Below are positions 1 through 9,350 of a stretch of 64,000 nt of DNA, piece after piece (positions within the stretch are counted from its first letter, which is position 1; every line of letters begins with the position of its first letter). The notes under the pieces were generated by a model that was given only the letters and a program-made list of their open reading frames with translations, ran no database searches and was not told the origin of the DNA. Source of the stretch: Pedobacter insulae. GTDB taxonomy: Bacteria > Bacteroidota > Bacteroidia > Sphingobacteriales > Sphingobacteriaceae. The stretch covers positions 124,001-188,000 of the forward strand of contig NZ_FOPP01000006.1 of the NCBI RefSeq assembly GCF_900113525.1. The letters are read 5' to 3'. The translations under genes were made by a program, and so were the position numbers.

Positions 1-2627
1 TTATCACCAAAGATTGCACGAAGTAATTTTTCTTCTGGTGAAGGATCAGACTCTCCTTTTGGCGTAATTTTACCAATTAGGATATCGCCTTCTTTTACTT
101 CAGCACCGATACGGATAATACCGTTTTCATCTAAATCTTTAGTAGCTTCTTCAGAAACGTTAGGAATATCTGGTGTTAACTCCTCTTCTCCACGTTTTGT
201 ATCACGCACTTCTAATTCAAATTCTTCGATATGTAAAGAGGTAAAGATATCATCTCTAACAATACGCTCGTTAATTACAATCGCATCCTCAAAGTTATAT
301 CCTTGCCAAGGCATGAAAGCAACCTTTAAGTTTCTTCCTAATGCCAATTCTCCATTTTCAGTTGCATAACCCTCACAAAGCACTTGTCCCTTACTAACTT
401 TCTCGCCTTTTTTAACAATTGGCTTCAAATTGATACAAGTATTCTGGTTGGTTTTTTTGAACTTGGTTAATCTATATGTTTTGCTATCACCTTCAAATGA
501 AACTAAACGATCTCCATCGTTACGTACATATTTAATGGTAATTTCATTTGCATCTACATACTCAACAACACCTTCGCCTTCAGCATTGATCAACGTTCTT
601 GAATCACGTGCAACGCGACCTTCCAAACCTGTACCAACAATTGGCGCCTCTGGACGTAACAATGGCACGGCCTGACGTTGCATGTTCGATCCCATCAAAG
701 CCCTGTTCGCATCATCATGCTCTAAGAAAGGAATCAAAGAAGCAGCGATTGATGTAATTTGATTAGGGGCAATATCCATTAAGTCTAATTTCTCAGGCTC
801 AATAATTGGGAAGTCACCCTCGTAACGTGCTTTAACGCGTGCGGTGGTAAAGTTACCTTTATCATCATAAGCAGCGTTTGCCTGAGCGATAGTTTTACCA
901 TCCTCGTCTTCTGCAGATAAATAAATAACGTCTTTATCAACTGCTACAACACCATTCTCAACAATTTTATAAGGAGTTTCGATGAAACCTAAATTGTTAA
1001 TTTTAGCGTGTACACAAAGTGATGAAATCAAACCGATGTTTGGTCCCTCTGGAGTTTCGATTGTACATAAACGACCGTAGTGCGTATAGTGAACGTCACG
1101 AACTTCGAAACCTGCACGCTCCCGTGATAAACCACCTGGGCCTAAGGCTGACAAACGACGTTTGTGTGTAATCTCTGCCAAAGGATTGGTTTGATCCATG
1201 AACTGAGATAACTGGTTGGTACCAAAGAAAGAGTTAATAACCGACGATAAAGTACGGGCATTAATCAAATCTGTAGGTGTAAACACTTCGTTATCACGAA
1301 TATTCATACGCTCACGGATTGTCCTGGCCATACGTGCTAAACCTACACCAAACTGAGCATATAATTGCTCACCTACGGTACGTACACGACGGTTAGACAA
1401 GTGATCGATATCATCCACTTCTTCTTTAGAGTTGATCAACTTGATTAAATATTTAACAATTGCAATAATATCTGCTTTGGTTAAAACTTTAACGTGATCA
1501 GGTGTATCCATTTTTAACTTACGGTTGATGCGGTATCTACCTACATCACCTAAGTCATAACGTTTATCTGAGAAGAATAAACGCTCGATGATACCTCTTG
1601 CGGTTTCCTCATCAGGTGGTTCTGCGTTACGCAAAGCACGATAGATGTTTTCTACAGCCTCTTTTTCAGAGTTTGAGGTATCTTTTTGTAAAGTGTTATA
1701 TATAATGGTATAATCAGCTTGAGAGGCACCATCATCTTTTGACAAGATAATAGTTTTAACACCTGCATCAATGATCATATCGATATGGTCGTCTTCTAGA
1801 ACGGTATCCCTGTCTAAGATTACTTCATTACGGTCGATAGAAACTACCTCACCTGTATCTTCATCAACAAAATCTTCAACCCATTTTCTTAAAACTCTCG
1901 CCGCAAGTTTACGTCCGATATATTTCTTCAAACCAGATTTGCTAACTTTTACTTCGTCGGCAAGATCAAATAATTCAAGGATGTCTTTATCAGAATCGTA
2001 ACCAATTGCGCGCAATAAGGTGGTTACCGGGAATTTTTTCTTACGGTCGATATACGCATACATTACGTTATTTACGTCTGTTGCGAACTCAATCCAAGAA
2101 CCTTTGAAAGGGATAACACGGGCCGAGTACAACTTGGTTCCGTTAGTGTGGCGGCTTTGGCCGAAGAACACACCAGGAGATCTGTGCAATTGAGAAACAA
2201 TTACACGTTCAGCACCGTTAATCACAAAAGTACCTTTAGGAGTCATATAAGGTATGGTTCCTAAGTATACATCTTGAATGATAGTTTCAAAATCCTCGTG
2301 CTCTGCATCGTTACAAGAAAGCTTAAGCTTTGCTTTTAACGGAACACTATAAGTTAACCCACGATCGATACATTCAGGAATGTCATAACGTGGTGGGTCA
2401 ATAAAATAATCTAAGAATTCTAAAACGAAAATGTTTCTAGAATCTGTGATTGGGAAATTTTCAGCAAATACTTTAAATAAACCTTCTGTGTGACGGTTAT
2501 CTGAAGTTGTTTCTATCTGAAAAAATTCTCTAAATGATTGCAACTGCACATCCAAAAAATCTGGATAATCAATGATGTGCTTACTACGTGCAAAATTTAC
2601 TCTTTGGTCTACGACTTTATTTGCCAA
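1..2627 (-). CDS. rpoB: RNA polymerase beta subunit RpoB (3' end outside window)
   Basis: This is the catalytic beta subunit of RNA polymerase. About 875 codons are visible, roughly the first two thirds; the C-terminal part lies beyond the left edge. Recognisable blocks are [20 protein letters not shown] near residue 130, the rifampicin region [19 protein letters not shown] and [12 protein letters not shown], and [11 protein letters not shown]. The start is a TTG at 2625-2627 followed by [11 protein letters not shown], which matches Bacteroidetes RpoB N-termini. No ATG is available, because an in-frame TAA sits five codons upstream. It follows rplL after a 175-base spacer holding two strong hairpins. 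The identification is secure; only the TTG start is unusual. Confidence 0.98.
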   Translation of the reverse strand, partial: MANKVVDQRVNFARSKHIIDYPDFLDVQLQSFREFFQIETTSDNRHTEGLFKVFAENFPITDSRNIFVLEFLDYFIDPPRYDIPECIDRGLTYSVPLKAKLKLSCNDAEHEDFETIIQDVYLGTIPYMTPKGTFVINGAERVIVSQLHRSPGVFFGQSRHTNGTKLYSARVIPFKGSWIEFATDVNNVMYAYIDRKKKFPVTTLLRAIGYDSDKDILELFDLADEVKVSKSGLKKYIGRKLAARVLRKWVEDFVDEDTGEVVSIDRNEVILDRDTVLEDDHIDMIIDAGVKTIILSKDDGASQADYTIIYNTLQKDTSNSEKEAVENIYRALRNAEPPDEETARGIIERLFFSDKRYDLGDVGRYRINRKLKMDTPDHVKVLTKADIIAIVKYLIKLINSKEEVDDIDHLSNRRVRTVGEQLYAQFGVGLARMARTIRERMNIRDNEVFTPTDLINARTLSSVINSFFGTNQLSQFMDQTNPLAEITHKRRLSALGPGGLSRERAGFEVRDVHYTHYGRLCTIETPEGPNIGLISSLCVHAKINNLGFIETPYKIVENGVVAVDKDVIYLSAEDEDGKTIAQANAAYDDKGNFTTARVKARYEGDFPIIEPEKLDLMDIAPNQITSIAASLIPFLEHDDANRALMGSNMQRQAVPLLRPEAPIVGTGLEGRVARDSRTLINAEGEGVVEYVDANEITIKYVRNDGDRLVSFEGDSKTYRLTKFKKTNQNTCINLKPIVKKGEKVSKGQVLCEGYATENGELALGRNLKVAFMPWQGYNFEDAIVINERIVRDDIFTSLHIEEFELEVRDTKRGEEELTPDIPNVSEEATKDLDENGIIRIGAEVKEGDILIGKITPKGESDPSPEEKLLRAIFGD

Positions 2628-2726
2628 GGGACTAAATTTAATTTAGTTTAAGAATAAACTATTTGCTTGGTTTGCCTTTAAACATAACACCAACCAAACA
2701 AGATGAAATGTTTATAAACGGGAATA

Positions 2727-2750
2727 GACTCCGACTTGACAGTCGGAGTC
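2727..2750. repeat. 10-bp-arm hairpin, variant of the CCGACTT palindrome family
   Basis: The arms GACTCCGACT and AGTCGGAGTC are perfectly complementary around a 4-base loop TGAC. The CCGACT/AGTCGG core matches the palindromes at 13.75, 34.1 and 49.4 kb, although the loop differs. It lies in the rplL-rpoB spacer, so it is transcribed within the rpl-rpo operon. It has no U-run and is therefore not a classical terminator. Confidence 0.75.
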
Positions 2751-2764
2751 TTAATTCACTTAGA

Positions 2765-2795
2765 ACTTTGACAATCTTTGGAAGATTGTCAAAGT
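2765..2795. promoter_or_regulatory. 14-bp-arm hairpin just after rplL, possible attenuator or RNA-processing site
   Basis: The arms ACTTTGACAATCTT and AAGATTGTCAAAGT pair perfectly around the loop TGG, seven bases beyond the rplL stop codon. In E. coli the rplL-rpoB spacer carries a partial terminator and an RNase III site that set the ratio of L7/L12 to polymerase; a similar role here is inference. No U-run follows on the transcribed strand. The TTTGACAATC/GATTGTCAAA core recurs in the terminator after ferritin at 61.4 kb. Confidence 0.6.
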
Positions 2796-2802
2796 AGAGA
2801 GA

Positions 2803-3180
2803 TTACTTAATCTCAACTACAGCTCCAGCTTCTTCTAATTGTTTTTTCAAAGCTTCTGCTTCGTCTTTAGCAACACCTGATTTTAATTCTTTAGGTGCAC
2901 CATCAACTAAGTCTTTCGCTTCTTTCAAACCTAAACCAGTTAAGTCTTTTACCAATTTCACAACTGCTAATTTCTGACCACCAGCTTCTTTCAAGATTAC
3001 ATCGAAAGTAGATTTTTCTTCAACTGCAGCAGCTTCGCCACCAGCAGCAGGACCTGCAACAGCAACTGCAGCTGCAGCTGGTTCGATACCATACTCGTCT
3101 TTTAAGATTTGAGCTAATTCGTTAACTTCTTTAACTGTTAAGTTTACCAATTGCTCAGCAAACGCTTTTAAATCTGCCAT
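2803..3180 (-). CDS. rplL: 50S ribosomal protein L7/L12
   Basis: This 125-residue acidic stalk protein recruits GTPase factors to the ribosome. It shows the N-terminal dimerisation helix ([19 protein letters not shown]), an Ala/Gly/Val-rich hinge around residues 35-55, and the conserved C-terminal domain with [19 protein letters not shown] and [16 protein letters not shown]. Length and domain order are normal. It follows rplJ by 63 bases, and two hairpins separate it from rpoB. Confidence 0.98.
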   Translation of the reverse strand: MADLKAFAEQLVNLTVKEVNELAQILKDEYGIEPAAAAVAVAGPAAGGEAAAVEEKSTFDVILKEAGGQKLAVVKLVKDLTGLGLKEAKDLVDGAPKELKSGVAKDEAEALKKQLEEAGAVVEIK

Positions 3181-3243
3181 TTTATTAAGATTTTAAAAAT
3201 TTACGTAATAATAATTTTGTTTAATTCGAACTTAAGGTGTCCG

Positions 3244-3765
3244 TTAACCTCTTTCTTGTAGTGTTTTAACAATACCTGCAATTTTCGAACCGCCTGATTG
3301 TAATGCCGAAACAACGTTTTTAGCTGGTGATTGTAATAGACCGATGATTTCGCCAATAAGTTCTTCTCTTGATTTAAGACTTACTAATGAATCTAGGTGG
3401 TTATCACCAACAAATATAGCTGAATCGATATAAGCTGCTTTAAGCGCTGGTTTCTCTTCTTTACCTTTTCTTAGGCTTTTGATCAGCTTAGCTGGAGCAT
3501 TACCTACTGTTGAAAATAATAAAGCCGATTGGCCTTTTAACGCTGTGAATATCTCAGATGAGTCGCCTTCTAAACCATCGATCGCAATTTTGATCAAGGT
3601 ATTTTTTGCAACTTTCATTTCGATACCGCTTTCGAAACATTTGCGACGGATGTTATTTACTTTCTCAACAGATAATCCAGAGGTATCAGCAATATAAAAA
3701 TTGCCATACTCTTGCATTTTCTCTTGTAGAGCTAAAACTACTTCTTGTTTTTGTTCTCTGTTCAT
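3244..3765 (-). CDS. rplJ: 50S ribosomal protein L10
   Basis: L10 (173 residues) is the base of the L7/L12 stalk on the large subunit. The N-terminal rRNA-binding domain (MNREQKQEVVLALQEKMQ, KNTLIKIA) and the C-terminal helix that binds L12 dimers are both present. The start codon lies two bases after the rplA stop. The long autoregulatory leader found upstream of rplJ in enterobacteria is therefore absent, and any L10 autoregulation must act elsewhere. Confidence 0.98.
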   Translation of the reverse strand: MNREQKQEVVLALQEKMQEYGNFYIADTSGLSVEKVNNIRRKCFESGIEMKVAKNTLIKIAIDGLEGDSSEIFTALKGQSALLFSTVGNAPAKLIKSLRKGKEEKPALKAAYIDSAIFVGDNHLDSLVSLKSREELIGEIIGLLQSPAKNVVSALQSGGSKIAGIVKTLQERG

Positions 3766-3767
3766 AA

Positions 3768-4466
3768 TTAGATCCCCGCTACTGATTTAGTTTCGATTGC
3801 AATTCCAGGACTCATTGTTGAAGAAACATGAATGCTCTTAAAATAAGTTCCTTTTGCAGCAGATGGTTTCAATTTTGAAATCGTTTGAAGAACTTCTAAC
3901 GCATTTTCATATATTTTCTCTGCTGAGAATGATACTTTTCCTATTGAAGCATGGATGATACCAGTTTTGTCAACCTTAAAATCAATCTTTCCGCCTTTTA
4001 CATCAGTTACAGCTTTACCAACTTCGTTAGTTACTGTACCTGATTTTGGGTTTGGCATAAGGTTACGTGGACCTAAAACTCGGCCCAGTTTACCTACTTT
4101 TGCCATACAAGCAGGAGTAGTGATAATAATGTCAACATCTGTCCAACCACCTTCAATCTTTGCCACATATTCGTCTAAACCAACGAAATCTGCTCCTGCA
4201 GCTTTAGCCTCTTCTTCCTTATCAGGAGTACAAAGTACCAAAACGCGAACAGTTTTTCCGGTTCCGTGAGGTAAAGTAGCAATACCACGCACCATTTGAT
4301 TGGCTTTACGTGGATCTACACCTAAACTTACATCGATATCAACCGATGCATCAAATTTAGTGGTAGTGATTTCTTTTACCAAAGCAGTCGCATCCTTTAA
4401 AGAATACGATTTACCGATTTCGAGTTTAGCGTGTGCCAGTTTTTGATTTTTTGTTAATTTCGCCAC
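3768..4466 (-). CDS. rplA: 50S ribosomal protein L1
   Basis: L1 (232 residues) forms the mobile L1 stalk near the E site. It carries the family motifs [18 protein letters not shown]-type near residue 45, [20 protein letters not shown] near residue 130, and a C-terminal [17 protein letters not shown] segment. Length is normal. It sits between rplK (23 bases upstream) and rplJ (two bases downstream), as in nearly all bacteria. L1 often represses its own operon by binding mRNA ahead of rplK; no mimic was worked out here. Confidence 0.98.
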   Translation of the reverse strand: MAKLTKNQKLAHAKLEIGKSYSLKDATALVKEITTTKFDASVDIDVSLGVDPRKANQMVRGIATLPHGTGKTVRVLVLCTPDKEEEAKAAGADFVGLDEYVAKIEGGWTDVDIIITTPACMAKVGKLGRVLGPRNLMPNPKSGTVTNEVGKAVTDVKGGKIDFKVDKTGIIHASIGKVSFSAEKIYENALEVLQTISKLKPSAAKGTYFKSIHVSSTMSPGIAIETKSVAGI

Positions 4467-4489
4467 TGTTGTAAACTGTTATTTGTTAA

Positions 4490-4933
4490 TTAATTTGTCC
4501 AAGGTGCATCACCACTAACGGTGATTCCCATACTGCGTGCTGTTCCTGCTACCATTTTCATAGCAGACTCGATAGTGAAAGCATTTAAATCAGTCATCTT
4601 ATCTTCAGCAATTGACTTAACTTGATCCCAAGTCACCGAACCAACTTTCTTACGGTTGGGCTCAGCAGAACCACTCGTTAATTTTGTAGCATCCAATAAT
4701 TGAATAGCCACTGGAGGGGTTTTGATGATAAATTCGAAAGACTTGTCGACATATACAGTAATTACAACGGGTAATACTTTACCTGGCTTATCTTGGGTAC
4801 GAGCATTGAATTGTTTACAAAACTCCATGATATTAACACCTTTAGCACCTAATGCAGGTCCTACTGGTGGTGATGGGTTTGCAGCTCCGCCTTTGATTTG
4901 TAATTTAACAAGTGCACCGACTTCTTTTGCCAT
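4490..4933 (-). CDS. rplK: 50S ribosomal protein L11
   Basis: L11 (147 residues) binds the GTPase-associated centre of 23S rRNA. The start is [19 protein letters not shown], followed by [19 protein letters not shown] near residue 24 and a C-terminal RNA-binding domain ending in [13 protein letters not shown]. It is the first gene of the rplK-rplA-rplJ-rplL-rpoB set. A well-formed Bacteroidetes promoter lies about 90 bases upstream in the nusG-rplK spacer. Confidence 0.98.
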   Translation of the reverse strand: MAKEVGALVKLQIKGGAANPSPPVGPALGAKGVNIMEFCKQFNARTQDKPGKVLPVVITVYVDKSFEFIIKTPPVAIQLLDATKLTSGSAEPNRKKVGSVTWDQVKSIAEDKMTDLNAFTIESAMKMVAGTARSMGITVSGDAPWTN

Positions 4934-5020
4934 TTTCTGATTTGTTAATTGTAATACTCAATGTTAAATATTGGAAGCATGTAACATTTAAGACCTTAAT
5001 GCTATAGGAATATAGCAAAA

Positions 5021-5052
5021 GGACTGCAAAGATATGAATAATCTTGCAGTCC
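5021..5052 (-). terminator. Hairpin between nusG and rplK, weak terminator
   Basis: GGACTGCAA and TTGCAGTCC arms extend to a 12-bp stem with one bulged A around an AT loop. On the minus strand the stem is followed by only four U residues, so termination after nusG is probably partial. The stem overlaps the promoter for rplK, so the same bases serve DNA and RNA signals. Confidence 0.55.
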
Positions 5053-5057
5053 TCAAA
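5027..5057 (-). promoter_or_regulatory. Bacteroidetes sigma-A type promoter for rplK operon
   Basis: Read on the minus strand, TTTG (5057-5054) is followed by 19 bases and TATCTTTG (5034-5027). This fits the Bacteroidetes TTTG-N19-20-TAnnTTTG consensus exactly. Transcription would start near 5020, about 87 bases before rplK. It would give the ribosomal/RNA polymerase genes their own promoter in addition to read-through from nusG. Confidence 0.7.
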
Positions 5058-5077
5058 TATATTTTTTAAAATAAATT

Positions 5078-5620
5078 TTATTCTTTCTCTACTTGCATAT
5101 AGTTAAGTTCCAGCGGTGTTTTACGTCCGAAGATTTTAACCATAACTTTCAATTTTTTCTTTTCTTCGTTTACTTCCTCAATAACGCCTGTAAAACCATT
5201 GAATGGACCATCCATTACTTTCACATTTTCACCTACATAGTAAGCTACATTCATGGTTTCGCCTTGTTGGCTCATTTCATCAACCTTACCTAAAATACGG
5301 TTAACTTCTGCCTGGCGCATCGGAATCGCATTTCCAGCTTTATCACCTAAAAATCCAATTACACTATTTACCCCTTTGATAATATGCTCAAGCTCCCCAT
5401 CAAGGGTTGCTTCAATTAAAACATAACCAGGGTAAAAATTACGTTCTTTAGCTATTTTCTTTCCCTCTTTCATTTGGTAGTATTTTTCCATAGGGATTAA
5501 TACCTGAGGTACCAAATGTGAAAGACCTAAACGGCTAATTTCAGAATCGATGTATTGTTTTACCTTCTTTTCTTTACCGCTTACCGCTCTAACTACATAC
5601 CATTTTAACTGATCGTTCAT
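5078..5620 (-). CDS. nusG: Transcription termination/antitermination factor NusG
   Basis: NusG (180 residues) binds RNA polymerase and links it to Rho or the ribosome. The N-terminal NGN domain shows [19 protein letters not shown] and the [10 protein letters not shown] block. The C-terminal KOW domain has [20 protein letters not shown]. It lies 12 bases after secE, the universal secE-nusG pairing. The insert-free length is normal. Confidence 0.98.
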   Translation of the reverse strand: MNDQLKWYVVRAVSGKEKKVKQYIDSEISRLGLSHLVPQVLIPMEKYYQMKEGKKIAKERNFYPGYVLIEATLDGELEHIIKGVNSVIGFLGDKAGNAIPMRQAEVNRILGKVDEMSQQGETMNVAYYVGENVKVMDGPFNGFTGVIEEVNEEKKKLKVMVKIFGRKTPLELNYMQVEKE

Positions 5621-5632
5621 CTAGTATATAAA

Positions 5633-5824
5633 TTAAATTGATTCATAAAACGCTTGCAAAATAGCAGTAGCACCTTTGTCCATTCCAAATATTACTATTG
5701 CAATGATTAACGAAGCTACTAAAACCAATACTGCCGAATTTTGTAAGTCACCCCAAGTAGGCCAAGTTACCTTATCGGTCATTTCTTCGTATGATTCTTT
5801 AATAAATTGAACTACACCAGCCAT
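5633..5824 (-). CDS. secE: Preprotein translocase subunit SecE
   Basis: SecE is a 63-residue inner-membrane subunit that clamps SecY in the translocon. The chosen start is MAGVVQFIKESYEEM (5824). A longer in-frame reading runs into the tRNA-Trp gene and is not credible. The conserved amphipathic element (SYEEMTDKVTWPTWGDL) precedes a single membrane segment at about residues 33-52. It sits between tRNA-Trp and nusG. Confidence 0.95.
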   Translation of the reverse strand: MAGVVQFIKESYEEMTDKVTWPTWGDLQNSAVLVLVASLIIAIVIFGMDKGATAILQAFYESI

Positions 5825-5841
5825 ATTTATATTTTTTTTTG

Positions 5842-5912
5842 CACGGGTGGAGAGATTCGAACTCCCATCAACGGTTTTGGAGACCGGTATGCTACCATTG
5901 CACCACACCCGT
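5842..5912 (-). tRNA. tRNA-Trp (anticodon CCA)
   Basis: On the minus strand the molecule opens with ACGGGTG and closes with CACCCGT plus discriminator G. The anticodon loop is CTCCAAA and the T arm contains GTTCGAATC. It is 71 bases long, and the 3' CCA is not encoded. It lies 17 bases upstream of the secE start, a placement conserved in Bacteroidetes. Confidence 0.95.
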
Positions 5913-5922
5913 GTTTAGTAAA

Positions 5923-5959
5923 GCAAAGTGCCTAAGCCGTACAGCATCAGGCACTTTGC
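5923..5959 (-). terminator. Hairpin between tuf and tRNA-Trp
   Basis: Arms GCAAAGTGCCT and AGGCACTTTGC are perfect 11-mers around a 15-base loop. On the minus strand the hairpin follows the tuf stop by 34 bases and ends in TTTACT. It may partly terminate tuf transcription or act as a processing element before the tRNA. Confidence 0.6.
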
Positions 5960-5993
5960 AATTCTTCTTATTAATTGATCCCGTTAAGGATTA

Positions 5994-7181
5994 TTATTTA
6001 ACAATTTCAGTTACCTGACCTGCACCTACTGTTCTACCACCTTCACGGATAGCGAAACGTAGACCTTTTTCCATTGCGATTGCGTTAATCAATTTAACAC
6101 TGATTGTAACGTTATCACCTGGCATAACCATTTCAGTTCCTTCAGCTAGAGAGATTTCTCCTGTAACGTCTGTGGTACGGAAATAGAATTGAGGACGGTA
6201 TTTGTTAAAGAATGGCGTGTGACGACCACCTTCAGCTTTTGATAATACATAGATCTCAGCTTTGAAATCAGTATGAGGAGTTACTGAACCTGGTTTACAG
6301 ATTACCATACCACGACGGATATCAGTTTTCTCAATACCACGTAACAATAAACCTACGTTATCACCTGCTTCACCATAATCAAGGATCTTACGGAACATCT
6401 CAACACCAGTTACTGTAGATTTTAAGTTCTCAGCACCCATACCTAAGATTTCCACTGGATCACCAGAGTTGATTTGACCACGCTCAATACGACCAGTTGC
6501 AACAGTACCACGACCAGTGATCGAGAATACATCTTCAACAGGCATTAAAAAAGGAAGTTCAGTCAAACGTGGAGGAATTGGAATGTAGTTATCTACAGCG
6601 TCCATTAATTCCATAATTTTTCCAACCCATTTTGCATCACCGTTCAAGCCACCAAGAGCTGAACCTTGAATTACAGGGATATCATCACCAGGGAATTCAT
6701 AGAAAGATAATAATTCACGAACTTCCATCTCTACTAATTCTAGTAATTCTGGATCATCCACCATATCAACTTTGTTCATGAAAACAACTAACGAAGGTAC
6801 ACCTACCTGACGAGCTAATAGAATGTGCTCGCGAGTTTGTGGCATCGGACCATCTGTAGCAGCAACAACGATGATAGCACCGTCCATTTGAGCCGCACCA
6901 GTAACCATGTTTTTCACATAATCCGCGTGACCTGGACAGTCAACGTGTGCATAGTGACGGTTAGCTGTTGAATACTCAACGTGAGCTGTGTTAATCGTGA
7001 TACCTCTTTCTTTTTCCTCTGGAGCAGAGTCAATTGATTCAAATGAACGTGCCTCAGATAAACCAGCATCAGCTAAACATTTAGTAATAGCTGCTGTTAA
7101 GGTTGTTTTACCGTGGTCAACGTGACCGATAGTGCCGATATTTAAGTGCGGCTTGCTGCGGTCAAACTTTTCTTTTGCCAT
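5994..7181 (-). CDS. tuf: Translation elongation factor Tu
   Basis: EF-Tu (395 residues) delivers aminoacyl-tRNA to the ribosome. GTPase motifs are G1 [10 protein letters not shown] (about residue 19), G3 [12 protein letters not shown] (about residue 81), G4 NKVDM (about residue 136) and the SAL motif GSALGG. Domains 2 and 3 follow at normal length, ending [17 protein letters not shown]. It sits after four tRNA genes and before tRNA-Trp, so tRNAs and EF-Tu are probably made from one precursor. Confidence 0.99.
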   Translation of the reverse strand: MAKEKFDRSKPHLNIGTIGHVDHGKTTLTAAITKCLADAGLSEARSFESIDSAPEEKERGITINTAHVEYSTANRHYAHVDCPGHADYVKNMVTGAAQMDGAIIVVAATDGPMPQTREHILLARQVGVPSLVVFMNKVDMVDDPELLELVEMEVRELLSFYEFPGDDIPVIQGSALGGLNGDAKWVGKIMELMDAVDNYIPIPPRLTELPFLMPVEDVFSITGRGTVATGRIERGQINSGDPVEILGMGAENLKSTVTGVEMFRKILDYGEAGDNVGLLLRGIEKTDIRRGMVICKPGSVTPHTDFKAEIYVLSKAEGGRHTPFFNKYRPQFYFRTTDVTGEISLAEGTEMVMPGDNVTISVKLINAIAMEKGLRFAIREGGRTVGAGQVTEIVK

Positions 7182-7310
7182 GTTTTTATACTTATTAGTA
7201 GGTTAACTTTTTATTTATTTATTGTTTTGATACAAAATTCAATACAAAAAACCTTGTTGATTCTGTTTTCACAGATTTAACAAAGTATTTCGTTCCTTTA
7301 TTATTACCAG

Positions 7311-7382
<72 letters not shown>

Positions 7383-7408
7383 TTTTAATATTCAGCTCAT
7401 TCTTAATG

Positions 7409-7481
7409 AGCGGAAGACGAGGTTCGAACTCGCGACCTATAGCTTGGAAGGCTATCGCTCTACCAACTGAGCTACTTCCGC
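7409..7481 (-). tRNA. tRNA-Gly (anticodon TCC)
   Basis: Minus strand, 73 bases. The acceptor strands GCGGAAG and CTTCCGC are perfect. The anticodon arm is ATAGC-CTTCCAA-GCTAT and the T arm contains GTTCGAACC. It is third of the four clustered tRNAs. CCA is not encoded. Confidence 0.95.
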
Positions 7482-7525
7482 TTTTTTATTTAGCCAATTA
7501 GCAATTTTATCATTTTAGCTAATGG

Positions 7526-7608
7526 TGGGGGGAGAAGGATTCGAACCTTCGAAATCTTGCGATAACAGAGTTACAGTCTGTCCCATTTGGCCGCTCTGGA
7601 ATCCCCCC
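7526..7608 (-). tRNA. tRNA-Tyr (anticodon GTA)
   Basis: Minus strand, 83 bases, with the long variable arm expected of a class II tRNA. The acceptor strands GGGGGGA and TCCCCCC pair. The anticodon arm is ACAGA-CTGTAAC-TCTGT and the T arm contains GTTCGAATCC. It is second in the cluster. Confidence 0.95.
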
Positions 7609-7642
7609 CCTTTTACTTCATACTTACATACAAAATAAAAAG

Positions 7643-7715
<73 letters not shown>

Positions 7716-7820
7716 TTATATCTTTCATCAATTCATAAAAATCGATGTTTTGGATAAAATTTTAAACTTTCATAGAACTTTCATTTCCTTTGCGACCAAC
7801 GCCCCTTCCGAAATGGAATG

Positions 7821-7850
7821 CAAATCTACAAAAATTAATCTTGTAACAAA
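7821..7850 (-). promoter_or_regulatory. Promoter for the tRNA-tuf transcript
   Basis: On the minus strand TTTG (7850-7847), an 18-base spacer and TAGATTTG (7828-7821) fit the Bacteroidetes promoter, with the spacer one base short. The start would lie near 7814, about 100 bases before the first tRNA. It lies just beyond the hpf terminator, so the stable-RNA transcript is likely independent of hpf. Confidence 0.6.
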
Positions 7851-7865
7851 ATATATTTTCAAAAA

Positions 7866-7893
7866 AAATTGGCGAGTTATGCCTCGCCAATTT
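7866..7893 (-). terminator. Intrinsic terminator of hpf
   Basis: Arms AAATTGGCGAG and CTCGCCAATTT pair perfectly around a 6-base loop. On the minus strand the stem is followed by a run of U residues. It lies 30 bases after the hpf stop codon. Confidence 0.9.
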
Positions 7894-7922
7894 CATATTC
7901 ATTTATGTGGTGAAATACTACC

Positions 7923-8270
7923 CTAATAATCAGACACTTCATTTGCACTTAGCAATTCTTTGTGCTCACTTAATTTTGCTCTAGTTTTATCTTTATGTTT
8001 AGTAATTTGCTTTTTTAACGACTCGATAGCTAAATCTGTAGCTTCTTCGAATGATTTACACTGCTCCTTGGCGAATAATGTTACGCCCGGAACCATTAAT
8101 TTTATCTCAGATATCTTGTTTGCTTCATCTTCAACATTTTCCAATTTTAAATAAACTTCTCCTCCAATAATCTGGTCGAAGAATATATCTAACTTATCTA
8201 CCTTCTTTTGAATAAAGTCTAATAGTTTTTTGTCTGCATTGAAATGGATCGACTGTACTCTAATTTTCAT
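7923..8270 (-). CDS. hpf: Ribosome hibernation promoting factor (HPF/RaiA family)
   Basis: This 115-residue protein belongs to the short HPF/RaiA family, which binds the 30S decoding region in starved cells and silences ribosomes. The fold is visible as MKIRVQSIHFNADKKLLDFI, the KLDIFFDQI strand region, and the basic helix EEATDLAIESLKKQITKHKDK. A strong Shine-Dalgarno site (GGAGG at 8276-8280, five bases before ATG) precedes it, which is rare in this phylum. It begins 14 bases after xerC and is probably co-transcribed with it. Confidence 0.93.
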   Translation of the reverse strand: MKIRVQSIHFNADKKLLDFIQKKVDKLDIFFDQIIGGEVYLKLENVEDEANKISEIKLMVPGVTLFAKEQCKSFEEATDLAIESLKKQITKHKDKTRAKLSEHKELLSANEVSDY

Positions 8271-8274
8271 GTTT

Positions 8275-8284
8275 TCCTCCTTTT
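8275..8284 (-). promoter_or_regulatory. Strong Shine-Dalgarno site of hpf
   Basis: The minus strand reads AAAGGAGGAA, with GGAGG five bases from the hpf ATG. Most genes here have no recognisable Shine-Dalgarno site, as is usual in Bacteroidetes, where bS21, bS18 and bS6 sequester the anti-SD. This site therefore stands out. Confidence 0.75.
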
Positions 8285-9169
8285 TTATGCCTTTGGATGG
8301 GCTTGTTTATATATTGATTTTAAGCGTTCAACAGAATTATGCGTATAAACTTGTGTAGCAGCCAAACTTGCATGCCCCAACAACTCTTTAATGGCATTTA
8401 AATCAGCACCCCGATTGAGCAAACTACTTGCAAAAGAATGGCGCAATACGTGCGGGCTCTTTTTATCTTGCGTTGATATAAGCGTTAAGTAGCGCTGTAC
8501 TATTCGATAAATCATTCTAGGATAAGCAGCAGTCCCGGTATTGGTAACGATTAATGCTGCAGTTTTGTTGTCAAAATTTTGAGCTAATTTTAGTTTAATA
8601 TAGGTTTCAACTTCTTTAAGCAACGAGCTATGCAAGGGTACAATTCGTTCTTTACTCCTCTTTCCCAATACTTTAATCGTGGATTCGTACGTATTAATAT
8701 CCGTGTCTTTTAAAAGTAACAATTCCGCTAAGCGAATGCCCGTTCCGAAAAGGAGCTCTAAAACGATTTTATCTCGCTTAGAAGCAAAATCGTCTGTAAA
8801 TACTGTTTGCGAATCTAATAATTGATCGAGTTTATGATCTTCAATAAAAACAGGTAGTCGTTTCGGTATTTTAGGCGCCTTAATTAACAGCATCGGATTA
8901 GCAGCAAGCGTACCTTCTCTTTGTAAGTATTTATAAAAACTACGAAGGGATGACATCTTGCGATTGATGGCGTTGGCCGAAATCTGGTCGTCCATCAGCG
9001 CCACCATAAAACTCCTCACCTGAGCCGCTTTGCAACTTAAAAGTGTTAATTCGCAGTTATCCTTTATGTATTGCTCAAATTGACATAAATCTGTTTCATA
9101 AGCCACCAATGTATGGGGTGAGTATCGCTTCTCGTCCTTTAAATATGTTAAGAAACTGCTGATGAGCAT
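8285..9169 (-). CDS. xerC: Tyrosine recombinase XerC/XerD
   Basis: This site-specific recombinase of about 294 residues resolves chromosome dimers at dif. It has the N-terminal SAM-like core-binding domain and a C-terminal catalytic domain. Catalytic residues are Arg in GTGIRLAEL, Lys in GKRSKERIVPL, His and Arg in HVLRHSFASSLL, His in LLGHASL and Tyr in TQVYTHNS. The start MLISSFLTYLKDEKRYSPHT (9169) matches family N-termini; an ATG 51 bases upstream would add an unusual hydrophobic tail. xerC next to hpf and tuf is a common Bacteroidetes arrangement. XerC and XerD cannot be separated with certainty by reading. Confidence 0.92.
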   Translation of the reverse strand: MLISSFLTYLKDEKRYSPHTLVAYETDLCQFEQYIKDNCELTLLSCKAAQVRSFMVALMDDQISANAINRKMSSLRSFYKYLQREGTLAANPMLLIKAPKIPKRLPVFIEDHKLDQLLDSQTVFTDDFASKRDKIVLELLFGTGIRLAELLLLKDTDINTYESTIKVLGKRSKERIVPLHSSLLKEVETYIKLKLAQNFDNKTAALIVTNTGTAAYPRMIYRIVQRYLTLISTQDKKSPHVLRHSFASSLLNRGADLNAIKELLGHASLAATQVYTHNSVERLKSIYKQAHPKA

Positions 9170-9350
9170 AGGCCTTAATCTTCGTGGTATGTGAATATAC
9201 AAAAAAAATAGTTGATGCAATTTTTTTAGCAGAAAATATTACCAATTAATTATGCTTAATCACAATGGTAGGTTTGTTCGGTTATCGACTAATTGCGCTA
9301 TTAAATAGGCATGCGTATATCTGCGTTGATCGTGGGTTTACTGTGCGTCT

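Noticed and set aside
430-2001. Plus-strand frames inside rpoB
   Set aside because: They are shadows of the rpoB reading frame with no independent support.
3181-3243. L10/L12 autoregulatory leader in the rplJ-rplL gap
   Set aside because: The 63-base gap lies after rplJ, is AT-rich and shows no convincing kink-turn structure.
5825-5908. N-terminal extension of SecE running through tRNA-Trp
   Set aside because: The 28 extra codons are the tRNA gene read on the same strand; family length and sequence begin at MAGVVQF.
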